64,000 nt of DNA from Triparma columacea. Lineage: Eukaryota; Sar; Bolidophyceae; Parmales; Triparmaceae. This document shows, piece after piece, positions 8,947 through 18,437 of this stretch. The position numbers and the translations under genes were made by a program. Location: positions 1 through 64,000 of the forward strand of contig BRYA01000684.1 in NCBI GenBank assembly GCA_030267965.1. Reading direction: 5' to 3'. Each line of letters opens with the position of its first letter. Position 1 is the stretch's first letter. The notes under the pieces are model-generated. The model saw only the letters and a program-made list of their open reading frames with translations, searched no databases and was not told the DNA's origin.

Positions 8947-11926
8947 ATGGTGGTCCCCCAGCTGCCACAACATGACAGGAGACAGTCACACCGCAACTCT
9001 CTCGGTGGGGCGGCTCGACACGGCGGATTCTCCCGCGGAAATTCTTACTCTCTCCAGCAGAGGTTGAGCTCAAGGAATATGCTGTTGGGACCCGAGGAGG
9101 ATACAACTGTCCAGGCTGGTCCTCGGCTGGTTCTCGACGAGGACGACGACGATGGGGAGTTCGTGCCCCGTTATATTCCCGCGAGCGGCGTTGACGTTTT
9201 GAGCAGTAGCTCCGATGATGAGGAGGAGGAGGAGGAAGAAGAGTCTCCTGTAGAATCAGAGCAAGCAGTGAATCATGCTGGCATCCAAGGGCAGACGAGC
9301 TTCTTGGAAGGTGGGCTCAGTGAGGAGGGCGGCGGCATGGCCGATGTTGCGGGGATTATGGGTATCGCCAACCAGCTCAGCAAAAGGCTTAGCGTCGTGG
9401 CCGCCGAAAACGAGGACAGAGACAAGGATGAGGCAGCCGCGGCTGCACCAGGTTCCCCTTCCAAAAGCCCCCCGCCTTCTTCGGACCAGCCATCTCTCCC
9501 TGGCGCCGTTCCCGACAGCGAACCTTCTACCGCCTCTCCGGAGAAGGGCGCTTCTCCAGCTGTTAGAAGGAAGGAGAGTTTGCGCGGGCAGGCAAACTGG
9601 AAGAAGCTCAGGGTCGCCCACAAGGTCGGCGCCGCCCTCAAGCAGGTGAACGACGACAACAAGGTGTTCGGGGTCCAGAACGAGAACGACGACAACACCG
9701 ACTGGGCGCTGCTGCACAAGCAGGACATATCGGGGAAGCCCAAGTACATACTGCTACCGAACGCTAACTTCAGGGTGGGGTGGGACATGTACATTGGCAT
9801 GCTACTACTTTACGTTGCGGCGTGGGTGCCGTACAGGGTCACATTTCTAGGGGAACTTGACGACATTCTGCAGATTACCGAGCACTTGGTCGATATAAGT
9901 TTCGGAATTGACATTATCCTTAACTTCTTCACCGGTTACTACATTATCGGTGGGGAAGACGACGGGCACCTCGTGTACGACCAGAAGAAGATAGCCCTCA
10001 AATACATGCGTTCGTATTTCATAATTGACCTCGTCGCGACGTTGCCTTTTGATGTTATGGTAGGCGGAGGGGACTCAGACTCTGGAGTTAACAGGTCCGC
10101 CAAGCTCATCAACCTCGGGAAGATCATGAAGCTCCTCAGAGGCCTCAAGCTACTCCGACTCAGGAGGCTCCAGAAGTTCATCCGCGACATGGAGGTGAGC
10201 GGGGCGTTATTGTTCGGTGTTTGAAAGGGAAAAGAGGCAGAAAAGTGTTCTTTCCAACGAAGCTCCCAAGCCTACTATAAACCTCACCCTCTTCCTCCCC
10301 CCTCTCCCCCCCCCCCCCCCCCCTTCCCTTTCCCAGACCGTCTACAACGTCCACCACGGCATAAGTCGTATGTTCAACATAATCCTCGTAGTAATGCTCG
10401 CCACCCACGTCGTCGGTTGCATTTGGTACTTCCTAGGCGTCGAGGGTGACATCGACGAGTCCCTCCTCTCCTGCACCTACGACGACGACGTTATATACGA
10501 CAGCCTAGAGCTCACCTCCGGAGGCTGGGTATGCAGGGAGGGCATGCTCGCAGTTGAGAACAACAAGAGATACGTCGCTTCGCTGTACTGGGCGTTCTCA
10601 ACGCTAACGACCGTGGGGTACGGTGACATCAGCGCGAGGACGGTGGGTGAGCAGCTGTTCAGCATGCTCATGATGCTCCTGGGGGTGTCGTGGTACGCGT
10701 ACGTGGTGGGATCGATGTCGACTATCATGTCGTCGTTTGATAGACAGAACAAACAGGTCAGGGAGAAACTCGAGTGCGTCAACACTTTCATTAGGGATGC
10801 GAAGCTACCGCAGGAAATGGGGAAATCGGTGCGAAACTACTTCGAGTACAGCCTGCAGAAACGAAACAACGGACTGTTCAACTACGACGCCGACGAGATC
10901 CTCTCCGAGCTTTCCGCTACTTTGAAGAACGAGATAATAACCTGGGTCGAGCGTGACCTTATCGATCGGATCCCCTTCTTCAAGGGTAAGTCCCAGAGCT
11001 TCGTTGCCGACTGCATCCAGCTCTTCCAGCCCATGGTCGTCCACGAGGGTGACTTCATAATAAAGGAAGGCGCAGCCGCTGACGAGATGTACTTCCTCAT
11101 AAAGGGGAGGGCCGCGATATACTACGGGCAGAAGAAGGTGAAGGCCCTGGTAGAGGGCTCGTACTTCGGGGAGATCGGATGCATTTTAGGAGGCATAAGG
11201 AGGGCGGGCATTAAGGCCGTAACAACGTGCGAACTACAGTGCCTTAACAAGAGGAACCTAAACAACCTCCTGGGTGAGTACGCAGAGGTTGGGGAGGACT
11301 TGAAGAAGGTGGCTCGGGATAGGATGAGGCAGGTCAGGACGACGCAGAAGATGAAGAACGTGAGCCAGATAAAGGAGCTGCTTAGGGTTAGGGATAGGAG
11401 GCTTAGCAAGGGGGTGGTTATACCAGGGACGCAGAGACTCAGCGAGCTTGGCGTTCTTAAGGAGGAGGGGGATGAGGACGGCGGGGTTATTGATGGAGGT
11501 TCGGACGTCGAGCTTACTGGGTCTGTGAGCTTAGGCAAACTTTCGAAGGAACAACCGAAGAGGCAAGCGAGGAAGGGGGACTTAAGCAGACAACTTAGCA
11601 TGACGACGGCGAACATGGACGCTCATAAGGCGGCGGATAAAAACGTGCTGGAGAAAATTAACAACGGGGACACGGAGGGATTTAACAGCAACAGCGAGAA
11701 AAAGGAAGAGGAGGAAGAGGAGGAGGTTGAACAGGAGGGAGGACAGAGGGGTGGAGAGAAGGGTAGGGAAGTGAGGGTTGACCCACCCCTAGACGATGAG
11801 ATTATATCGGAAAGAGTGGAAAGGATGGTCAAGGAGAGGGTGGATAAAATTACGAAGGAACTTATGATTGGGGTGGAAGAGAACATGATCAAAATGCTGA
11901 GGAAGGTAAAAGAGGGGAGGAAATGA
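8947..11926 (+). CDS. CNG/EAG-type voltage- and cyclic-nucleotide-domain K+ channel
   Basis: Two exons, 8947-10194 and 10337-11926, join in phase to 945 aa; the intron starts GTGAGC and ends in a C-rich tract plus TTTCCCAG. Residues 1-250 are disordered with an acidic run. Six transmembrane segments follow: S1 about 277-297, S2 310-332, S3 353-372, an Arg/Lys-rich S4 about 388-412 (LLRGLKLLRLRRLQKF), and S5 427-448. The pore carries TVGYGD (508-513), the K+ selectivity signature. A C-linker and cyclic-nucleotide-binding fold follow at about 640-730 (GSYFGEIG). Where many binders have RRTAS, this has RRAG, one residue shorter, so ligand binding is uncertain. The tail is charged and coiled-coil-like. 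The protein should sit in the plasma membrane or an endomembrane as a tetramer. Confidence 0.92.
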
Positions 11927-12044
11927 TTGTTGTTGATACTAAGGAAGGGTCGACTTTTTGCTTACTTACGCTATTTTGACGTAGTAGGTAACCCTCGTCG
12001 TTATCTTCGTTTAGTATCAATATCTCATACAATACGTAACCTTA

Positions 12045-13144
12045 TCAAAAAAGCTGCATCCCCTCCCCCACCTTATTCCCCCACCCTCCCCCACTGTTTT
12101 GTTTCCCTCCCCCCCATACCGCGATGCCCGCCGTCGCCACAGCTCCCGCGTACGAAATGATTTCCTGAGTTTTCGCTCCCTCCATATTCCCCTCCCCATT
12201 CTTAATACGTTCTTTCATCCCTCCCCCAACAGCAGTAAGTGCCCAAGTAACAACCCCCGCAATACCTCCCCCTCCCCCCATCCTCGCCACCGTCCAAGCA
12301 GCTGAAACGGCAGCTATAACTGACCCGTGTCCAACTACTCTTAAAACCTTATTACTAAAACCACTGTATGCAAGTGAGCCGTTAACGTTCACTATACTCG
12401 CGCATAATGTCCAACCCGCGTGTAGGGTTATGGGGAGGTGTGTGTACCACGGTACTGCTAGTTTTGTTAACATCGCGTGTATCTTTAAAAGAAACAAGGA
12501 GGTTAGGGTTAGGTAGATTGGTGAGGATAGATTGTAGAATGGGTTACTGGACTTTACGTAGGTACTACGGAAAGATAAACACCAGAGAGACTGAGAGAGT
12601 GAAGCTAAGAACCAGTAAGGGGCGGTTGGGAGGAAGGTTTTTAGGAGAGGGGAAGTTGGGGGGGAAATTGTTATTAGGAGGACTAGGAGGAACTCTGTTA
12701 TGTAGATTGGACCCCAGATTGCAAACGCCCAAGGAGCGGGAGCGACGAGGGTACGACCGCCGGTACTGTGTGGAGGGGGGGGTGGAGGGGGGGGTGGAGG
12801 AGGGGTGAGAGTGTGAATTTAAGGCTGGGGATGGTTTCTGGCGGTACTCACATGCTGATTGGTGATGCTGTGAGTTTGGTCTTCTGTTTGTTCTTCTGCT
12901 TGTTCTTCTTCTCGTCCTGTATTTCCTTTGCTAACTCTCCATCTAATCTTCCTGGTAATGATACTGATATTCCATTTATGAGGAAGAAAGAGATGAAGTA
13001 TACAATCTTCAGTTGAGATGCTGTGATATCACCAAGGAATTCAGATGAGATCTTTACTCCTGAGGCAAAGACTGATGCTAGTACGTATGGTTTGTTGATT
13101 GTAGTAGCTATAGTAGTAGCTAGTGTGGTAGCTGAGGATGTCAT
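12045..13144 (-). CDS. TspO/MBR-like tryptophan-rich membrane protein
   Basis: Two exons, 12852-13144 and 12045-12765, join in phase to 337 aa through an 86-bp intron with donor GTGAGT. Exon 2 opens with APAPWAFAIWGPIYITE, the Trp/Pro-rich motif of the tryptophan-rich sensory (TspO-like) protein group, then several hydrophobic segments including the pair around YWFLASLSQSLWCLSF and LPITLHAGWTLCASIVN. The first exon encodes a hydrophilic loop rich in Lys/Gln after one hydrophobic stretch. TspO relatives bind porphyrins or cholesterol-like ligands; the ligand here is unknown. The protein is longer than classic TspO (about 160 aa). The 3' end faces the channel gene with only 118 bp between the stops. 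Confidence 0.75.
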
Positions 13145-13559
13145 GTTGTGTATCTGATTGAGTGGGGGAAAGAGTGAGAGTAGTTAGTAGTTGGAAATGA
13201 AACTGAAGCTACTGCAGACCTATTCCTAAGAAGTAAGCTAACTTGGATGTGAAGGCATAATTCAGCCATAATTCTTCCTTTCCCTCCCCGACTCGCTGAA
13301 ACCCTCTGCCCATTTTTCCATAGGAACACATTTAACGGGACTTTTAAGAGCACACCGGTCTCAATAAATCAACACTTACCCTTGATACGGGATAAGAAGG
13401 AATAAAACGTAAAGTTGAAAACTCTGGGACCTTTTCCCAAAATAGCTCTGATTTCTGGGAAATTAATTGCCAAGTTTCCTCCCAAATTAGCTACAAACCT
13501 CCGACACCTCCTACACATCCTACGCCAAACCTCCTACACCCATTTATACACACAATAGT
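13145..13559. other. Divergent intergenic region
   Basis: These 415 bases separate two divergent starts (TspO-like on minus, NAGPA-like on plus). Shortly before the plus-strand ATG there are imperfect CCTCCTACAC units (about 13489-13545). No protein-coding segment is recognised. Confidence 0.5.
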
Positions 13560-15182
13560 ATGTCATGGCTTCAGATAATAGAATCAGAACTAACAAAAGC
13601 CTCGGCCCCTCAACACTGCTTCACCTGCATAAAAGCATTCCCTACAATCATTCCCCTCACAACACTTGAAGCTCTCACAACATATAAAGACCTTAAGTCA
13701 TTCGCACTACAATCACTCGAAACAACCCTCCCTAACCACATGTTATCCTCCTTAACAACAGCCTTAGACAGTGACACCAACCAAGCCTCGATATTCCAGC
13801 GTCGTTTCCTGTCCGTCCTCAACCTCCTCACCACCTCCCCCCCCACCACACTCCCATACACCTCCATCCTCCACTGCACCCTAATACTAAAATCCCTCGA
13901 GATACTATCCACCCCACCCCCCTCATCAAACCAGTCTCAATTAGCGCTCAGAGTGAGGGGAATCGCAGATTACTACTACTCCCAATTATCCCTAATCCTC
14001 CATTCCCTATCAACCCCACCAAACCTCCCTACACTTTCCCAAGTCCTTTCAACAACACCCTACACCACAGTATCCCCCGATCTCTTCCACCTCTCCCTAA
14101 ACAGAGTGTTAACCTCATCCTTACCATGTGGTCCAATCTCAATAAACGTCCTAAAATTCCCCTCCAAATCCTTCACACTCTCAACCCTAGACGCCCGTAC
14201 CCCCTCATCCCAATCGTTAATCCTAACATCCCCTGCTGCGGTATCTGGTGGTTTTTTCCTCTACTCCGAATCCCCAATAACACCACCATCTAATCGTACC
14301 GATCCAGTAGGTATGTTAATTAGTGATGGGGTTATTATAAACCCCCCTCTATTCCGACGCGGGTGTATAACACAGGATTCAAGTGGTGTAGTTAAAGTTG
14401 GGATTGTTAATTGCGTAGGGTGGGGGTTTAACGTTGTTAATACAAATGGGGATGAAATCATGAGGAATGTTAAGATAAACAAACACAACGGTACAGGCAC
14501 GGAAGGGTGTGAAATGACGTCTAGAGGTGTTAAAGATACTTCAGATGATACACGTGTTTACTTTAAGATAGGGGAATATGGGATCGCTGTTGTTGCAGGT
14601 ATAATTGTTGGGAAAACAGAGGAGGGGGGAGGGGATCTTATTATACCACTTAATGGATACGTACTTAAATTCAAGGACGCCGAAAAAACAGACCTTGGTG
14701 ATAAGGTTGTATGGGTATCACCTTCCTCCACCCCCGATCTCAAGATTATGAACGGTATGCAGGGTGGTCCAATAGTATTATCTGCCGGTGTAGTAAATGT
14801 AAATAAGTCGGACGAGGATTTCAACGGCACTGCCCCACCTGTGACTTTCAGTCAGGATGAAACTTTCGATTCCAACCTATTACCTCGGATGGTCGCCGGT
14901 GTTGATAAAGATGACTACGTTATTCTAGCAGCTGTTGATGGTAGGGATATAGAAAGACCTGGTATGACGCTTAAAATGTGCGGGGAACTCATGAAATGTC
15001 TAGGGTGTGTATACGCTTTAAACCTTGACGGCGGGAGCAGTAAAAGGATGATTGTTGGGGGACAGGTTATGGATAATACTAGCACGGAAGTTAGGGGTGG
15101 GGGGGAGAGTAAGGATGGGGGGGAGAGGGTTAGAGGTTTGAAAACGGCTATCGTTATTAGGAGAAGGGAGGAGGACAGGTAG
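13560..15182 (+). CDS. NAGPA-type phosphodiester glycosidase domain protein
   Basis: An intronless frame of 540 aa. The C-terminal half matches the phosphodiester glycosidase (NAGPA, DUF2233) family: ISDGVIINPPLF at about 255, MQGGPIVLSAGVVN at about 401, then a segment ILAAVDGRDIERPGMTLKM and the signature ALNLDGGSSKRM near 486-497, ending with TAIVIRR. This fold removes terminal N-acetylglucosamine in phosphodiester linkage in animal lysosomal-enzyme processing, and acts on polysaccharides in bacteria. The N-terminal 200 residues are Ser/Thr/Leu-rich and match nothing I recognise. No signal peptide is visible, which is unusual for a family that normally acts in the secretory pathway or outside the cell. 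Confidence 0.85.
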   Translation: MSWLQIIESELTKASAPQHCFTCIKAFPTIIPLTTLEALTTYKDLKSFALQSLETTLPNHMLSSLTTALDSDTNQASIFQRRFLSVLNLLTTSPPTTLPYTSILHCTLILKSLEILSTPPPSSNQSQLALRVRGIADYYYSQLSLILHSLSTPPNLPTLSQVLSTTPYTTVSPDLFHLSLNRVLTSSLPCGPISINVLKFPSKSFTLSTLDARTPSSQSLILTSPAAVSGGFFLYSESPITPPSNRTDPVGMLISDGVIINPPLFRRGCITQDSSGVVKVGIVNCVGWGFNVVNTNGDEIMRNVKINKHNGTGTEGCEMTSRGVKDTSDDTRVYFKIGEYGIAVVAGIIVGKTEEGGGDLIIPLNGYVLKFKDAEKTDLGDKVVWVSPSSTPDLKIMNGMQGGPIVLSAGVVNVNKSDEDFNGTAPPVTFSQDETFDSNLLPRMVAGVDKDDYVILAAVDGRDIERPGMTLKMCGELMKCLGCVYALNLDGGSSKRMIVGGQVMDNTSTEVRGGGESKDGGERVRGLKTAIVIRRREEDR

Positions 15183-15440
15183 GATTTAGAGGTTTTAGAT
15201 CTTTTTACATAAAACAAACCAAGCTTTTAAAGGTTTTGGGAGAGGGTCAAGGTGCGGACCTGTACTCGTCGTAGAGGATAAGCTTCTCCTGAGAACTGGC
15301 GAGGGTGCAAAGGCAGAACCTCCAGCTGCCCCGGTGACGGTCGCGTGGGGGAAGGGGGGAAGGTTTGAGTTGGGGTATGAGTTGAGGAAGAGCTGCGATA
15401 CATTTTTGTTGCATTTGTCAATAACGCAAGAGAGCTGCTG

Positions 15441-15959
15441 TCACCGTTCTTCCGTTCCACCGCTGCCGTTGTCCTCTTGTATTTCCGCTGTATATCTAGG
15501 TAAGAACATTACCCTGGGACGGTTCTTGGACCAGAGGGGGTGACCTAGGCGGAAGTTCTTGGAGACGTGGTGTACGCTACACCTGGTTATTGTTCCGCAG
15601 TAGTAGCTGATGTGTTTTGTTAGGTGTGCGATTTGATTGTGTGACTAACTGACAACTTTTATTGTGACTGTTCTGATTGGGACGTTCTGTCTTTCTTCTA
15701 CGTGTATATTTCCGTCACAAGATGGATCATTGTGACACTACGTAAACATCCATCCATAATCATCAAACACTTACCATGCTGTCCCTGCGTGTACGACAAT
15801 TTCACTTAGAAGGGCTCTTGTCAAGCGAAGCTCTGCACGAAGTCTTGCAATTTTTGTATACGCTACCGCTTTGTTAATTAACGGGTAACTTTTCACATCT
15901 AAGAACTCCATAACCAGTTCGAAACAAAATGGGAGTCCTAGTCCGTGCAATTGTGACAT
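15441..15959 (-). CDS. Small unrecognised protein, two exons
   Basis: Exon 1 (15775-15959) ends at a perfect GTAAGT donor. Exon 2 (15441-15582) begins after AATAACCAG and continues in phase (HAGTAWCSVHHVSKNF) to a TGA, giving 108 aa. Exon 1 is helical (ELVMEFLDVKSYPL, then a Leu/Arg-rich helix); exon 2 is basic with HPLWSKNRPRVMFLPR. No domain is recognised. The start codon lies only 45 bp from the divergent gene at 16005. Coding-like frames continue downstream (for example one ending EKLILYDEYRSAP near 15250), so the true 3' end may include another exon. Confidence 0.55.
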
Positions 15960-16004
15960 TAAAATAAGGGGGAAGAACTAGGGTTCTCAACCCAAAAACC
16001 AAAA

Positions 16005-17142
16005 ATGGATATGCCACCATCAACGCCCATTACCTTCATAGGTGTCGCCCACGCTGGAGGTGAGGTGACTTTGACTATCCCTGAGACTAATCTAGTCTAT
16101 GCCATAGGCTCTGATTTGATCGATGGGAAGAGGAATTGGCCTCATCCACACATGCCGCAGTCCCGTGAAGCAATTACAGTGGATTTAAGCACCTTCAAGC
16201 CTACCAAGAGGGTTCTCGAGGCGCTGATATCGCTCGCCTACGACAATCCTGAAGTCTTCGACCCAGAGAAGGTGTTGGTACCTAAGGGGTGCCACATAGC
16301 CTCCTTCCTGAGCTTGGCGTCGTACTTGGGGATACAGACCTCTCCAGAAAAGCTCTTTCCGGCTCAGGATTGTACGCTGGCGGAGAAGCAGGCGTTCGTC
16401 AACGCTAAATCAGCCGTCCTCAACGTTGTCGTGGCCAAGGAGTGGTTCTTCCAGCTCGTTACGGTGAGTCAGTCCCATTCCGCCAAATCTCAATCACGGC
16501 TGTAAAGCAGCTGTCCGAACCTCACCGGTGTCCGAACCTCACCGATGTCCGAACCTCACCGACCTCTCCTTACCCCCCCCCCCCCCCTCCTCCGTCACAG
16601 GATCACGTGGACAAGTGCAAACCCCTCGAGCACATCATCCTCGTCTCTTACGCCCGAAGCGACCTTTCCTGCTACCTGAAGGACAGGGAGCACCCGAACG
16701 CTCTCTGCAGGTACGTAGGGAGCCCCACCAATGGACACCACATTACAGGGGAGCTACAGGAGGTAGCGTTGGCGCACTCGCATTGGATGTACGACGAGGA
16801 GTACCAGAACGTTTTCTCAGAGGTGAGAAGAGAGGGTGTGGTATGGAAGCTGCATGCGTCTTTGTGACGCATTGCACGAGCGCTAACGCAACCGTTTGTT
16901 TTTTTTCGCGGCTCGTTTCGCAGTTGATAAAGCAAGAGGGCTTTGATGCAGAGTGGAAGATGCAGCAATTTCAGATCGGTACAGAGGGGATCGAGTACGC
17001 CATGGAGCCAGGGCCTTTGAATGCGAGGAAGATATGCGTACACATCACCATCGACAGCGACGCCATAGGCTCTGTGGAGACGACAGACGCCGCGGACCCG
17101 TCAAAGAAGAGGAGGATGAGCGACGATAGTGTTGATGTGTGA
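16005..17142 (+). CDS. Unrecognised 299-aa protein, weak BTB/POZ resemblance
   Basis: Three exons: 16005-16463, 16601-16822, 16924-17142; all junctions fall between codons and phases agree. The first exon has a compact hydrophobic pattern (TVDLSTFKPTKRVLEALI ... HIASFLSLASYLGI) that recalls the end of a BTB/POZ domain, but too weakly to name it. The protein ends with a basic stretch KKRRMSDDS that could be a nuclear signal. Intron 1 contains three direct TCCGAACCTCACCG-type repeats. The gene is divergent from the 108-aa gene with 45 bp between starts, and convergent with the plastid-type gene downstream (116 bp between stops). Function unknown. Confidence 0.72.
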
Positions 17143-17258
17143 AATCTGGGCAACGCGGTGCGGTGGTGAAGTGCAGGGGAACAGAAAGTGATGCGCACGC
17201 GGTGCTTTACAAACTTCTCTCAAGAACGTTGTTTTCAGTCTCAAAAAATGTTTTCTGT

Positions 17259-18092
17259 TTACAACTCGGGGTAGTATATATCCAGCAGCCTCCTCGCCCT
17301 ATCCCTAACTTCCTCATCCCACCCCATTTCAACGTCCCTTAATTTCCCTACGAACCTCTCCCTAACCTTCCCCACGTACATCACCTTACCCTCATCCGTC
17401 CTGTCTAGCAAAAGCTGCATCCTTGGGAACCCGTTCCTCTCGCACGCCATGGCAGCATCAAACTCTACCATGTTGTAGACACACTCCCTCAAGTACTCAG
17501 CATCCCCAACCTTCAATAGACCGGAGGTGGAACCGTCCCTGAGAACGGACTTGAAATCAGTCCCGATTAATGAGATTAGGGATTTGGGGTAGTAGGAGGA
17601 GTACTCGTAAGAACCACTGAGTAGATCTGAGGCAGTTAAACCGGGAGGTAGAGAATCCATCCCGATGCAATACGATGATACCCTTGTCCGGATGTAGGGT
17701 ATGACTTGTGAATCGCCTTTTTCTTGAAGGGGAGGTGTGAGGGACTCGTATAGACGGAGGATACGGAGGAGGGTTGTGGTGCACTGGTCGGTTGTTTTGG
17801 GGGGAGGTGGTGGGGTAGAGGCGGAGGCAATTAGAGGACTAGAAGGGAGGGACAAAGGGAAGAGAGATGAGTGAAGGAGAAGACGCCTGGTTAGAGAATT
17901 AGAGGGGGCAGCTGTGCTTTGTAACGCTTTATCTCGAGGATAGAGAAGCCTGTTGATGCATGACGGTTGAGTTGATGATGACCATGATGGGTTTAGTCGA
18001 GGGTGTAATTGACATGATTGATATTGAAGGCTTGAGGGTAGATATGACGCTAAAAGTAGTAAAGTGACGATAATATACCCATTATTGTACAT
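17259..18092 (-). CDS. Putative plastid lumen protein (PsbQ-like size, family not identified)
   Basis: A 277-aa intronless frame when the ATG at 18092 is used. This start gives MYNNGYIIVTLLLLASYL, a clear signal peptide. A Ser/Pro-rich basic stretch follows, and at about residue 72-92 a second signal, TRRLLLHSSLFPLSLPSSPL followed by IASA, resembling a twin-arginine (Tat) lumenal targeting signal. The mature part is an alpha-helical domain of about 180 residues with DSLPPGLTASDLLSG and VYNMVEFDAAMACERNGFP. The layered targeting pattern is what a stramenopile needs to send a protein through the ER route to the thylakoid lumen. An upstream ATG at 18200 would add 36 residues and hide the signal, so I prefer 18092. 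The family itself is not identified. Confidence 0.75.
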   Translation of the reverse strand: MYNNGYIIVTLLLLASYLPSSLQYQSCQLHPRLNPSWSSSTQPSCINRLLYPRDKALQSTAAPSNSLTRRLLLHSSLFPLSLPSSPLIASASTPPPPPKTTDQCTTTLLRILRLYESLTPPLQEKGDSQVIPYIRTRVSSYCIGMDSLPPGLTASDLLSGSYEYSSYYPKSLISLIGTDFKSVLRDGSTSGLLKVGDAEYLRECVYNMVEFDAAMACERNGFPRMQLLLDRTDEGKVMYVGKVRERFVGKLRDVEMGWDEEVRDRARRLLDIYYPEL

Positions 18093-18437
18093 AAACGTGA
18101 TTTTCAGAGGCGTTAAATGAAGATTTGAATGTGATTGAGGATGATTCAGATTTGCTTGGAATAGGGGCAATACAACTTCGCCCCTTTTTGGAATCATCAT
18201 AGCACTTATCGTGCAAATTTCATAAGTTCTTTCGCGTTATATTACTTAAATTGAATAATAAGGTGTTAAATACTGATAAAGAGGCACTTTAACAAGATAT
18301 CCTCTGTGTCACCCTTGGGCCGCCCTTGATTCCAGGCTTCTCAATTCACGATCTGCACAATCATTACCTCTAAATTACCTTAATTCCTCATCACACGTAA
18401 ATATTTGACACTAACATACATTAGAAATACTAAGGAA
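18093..18437. other. Divergent promoter region
   Basis: These 345 bases separate the putative lumenal protein (minus) from the exonuclease (plus). The sequence is moderately A/T-rich, with no coding segment or repeated element recognised. A non-ATG in-frame extension of the exonuclease frame reaches 18405 but has no ATG before 18438. Confidence 0.5.
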
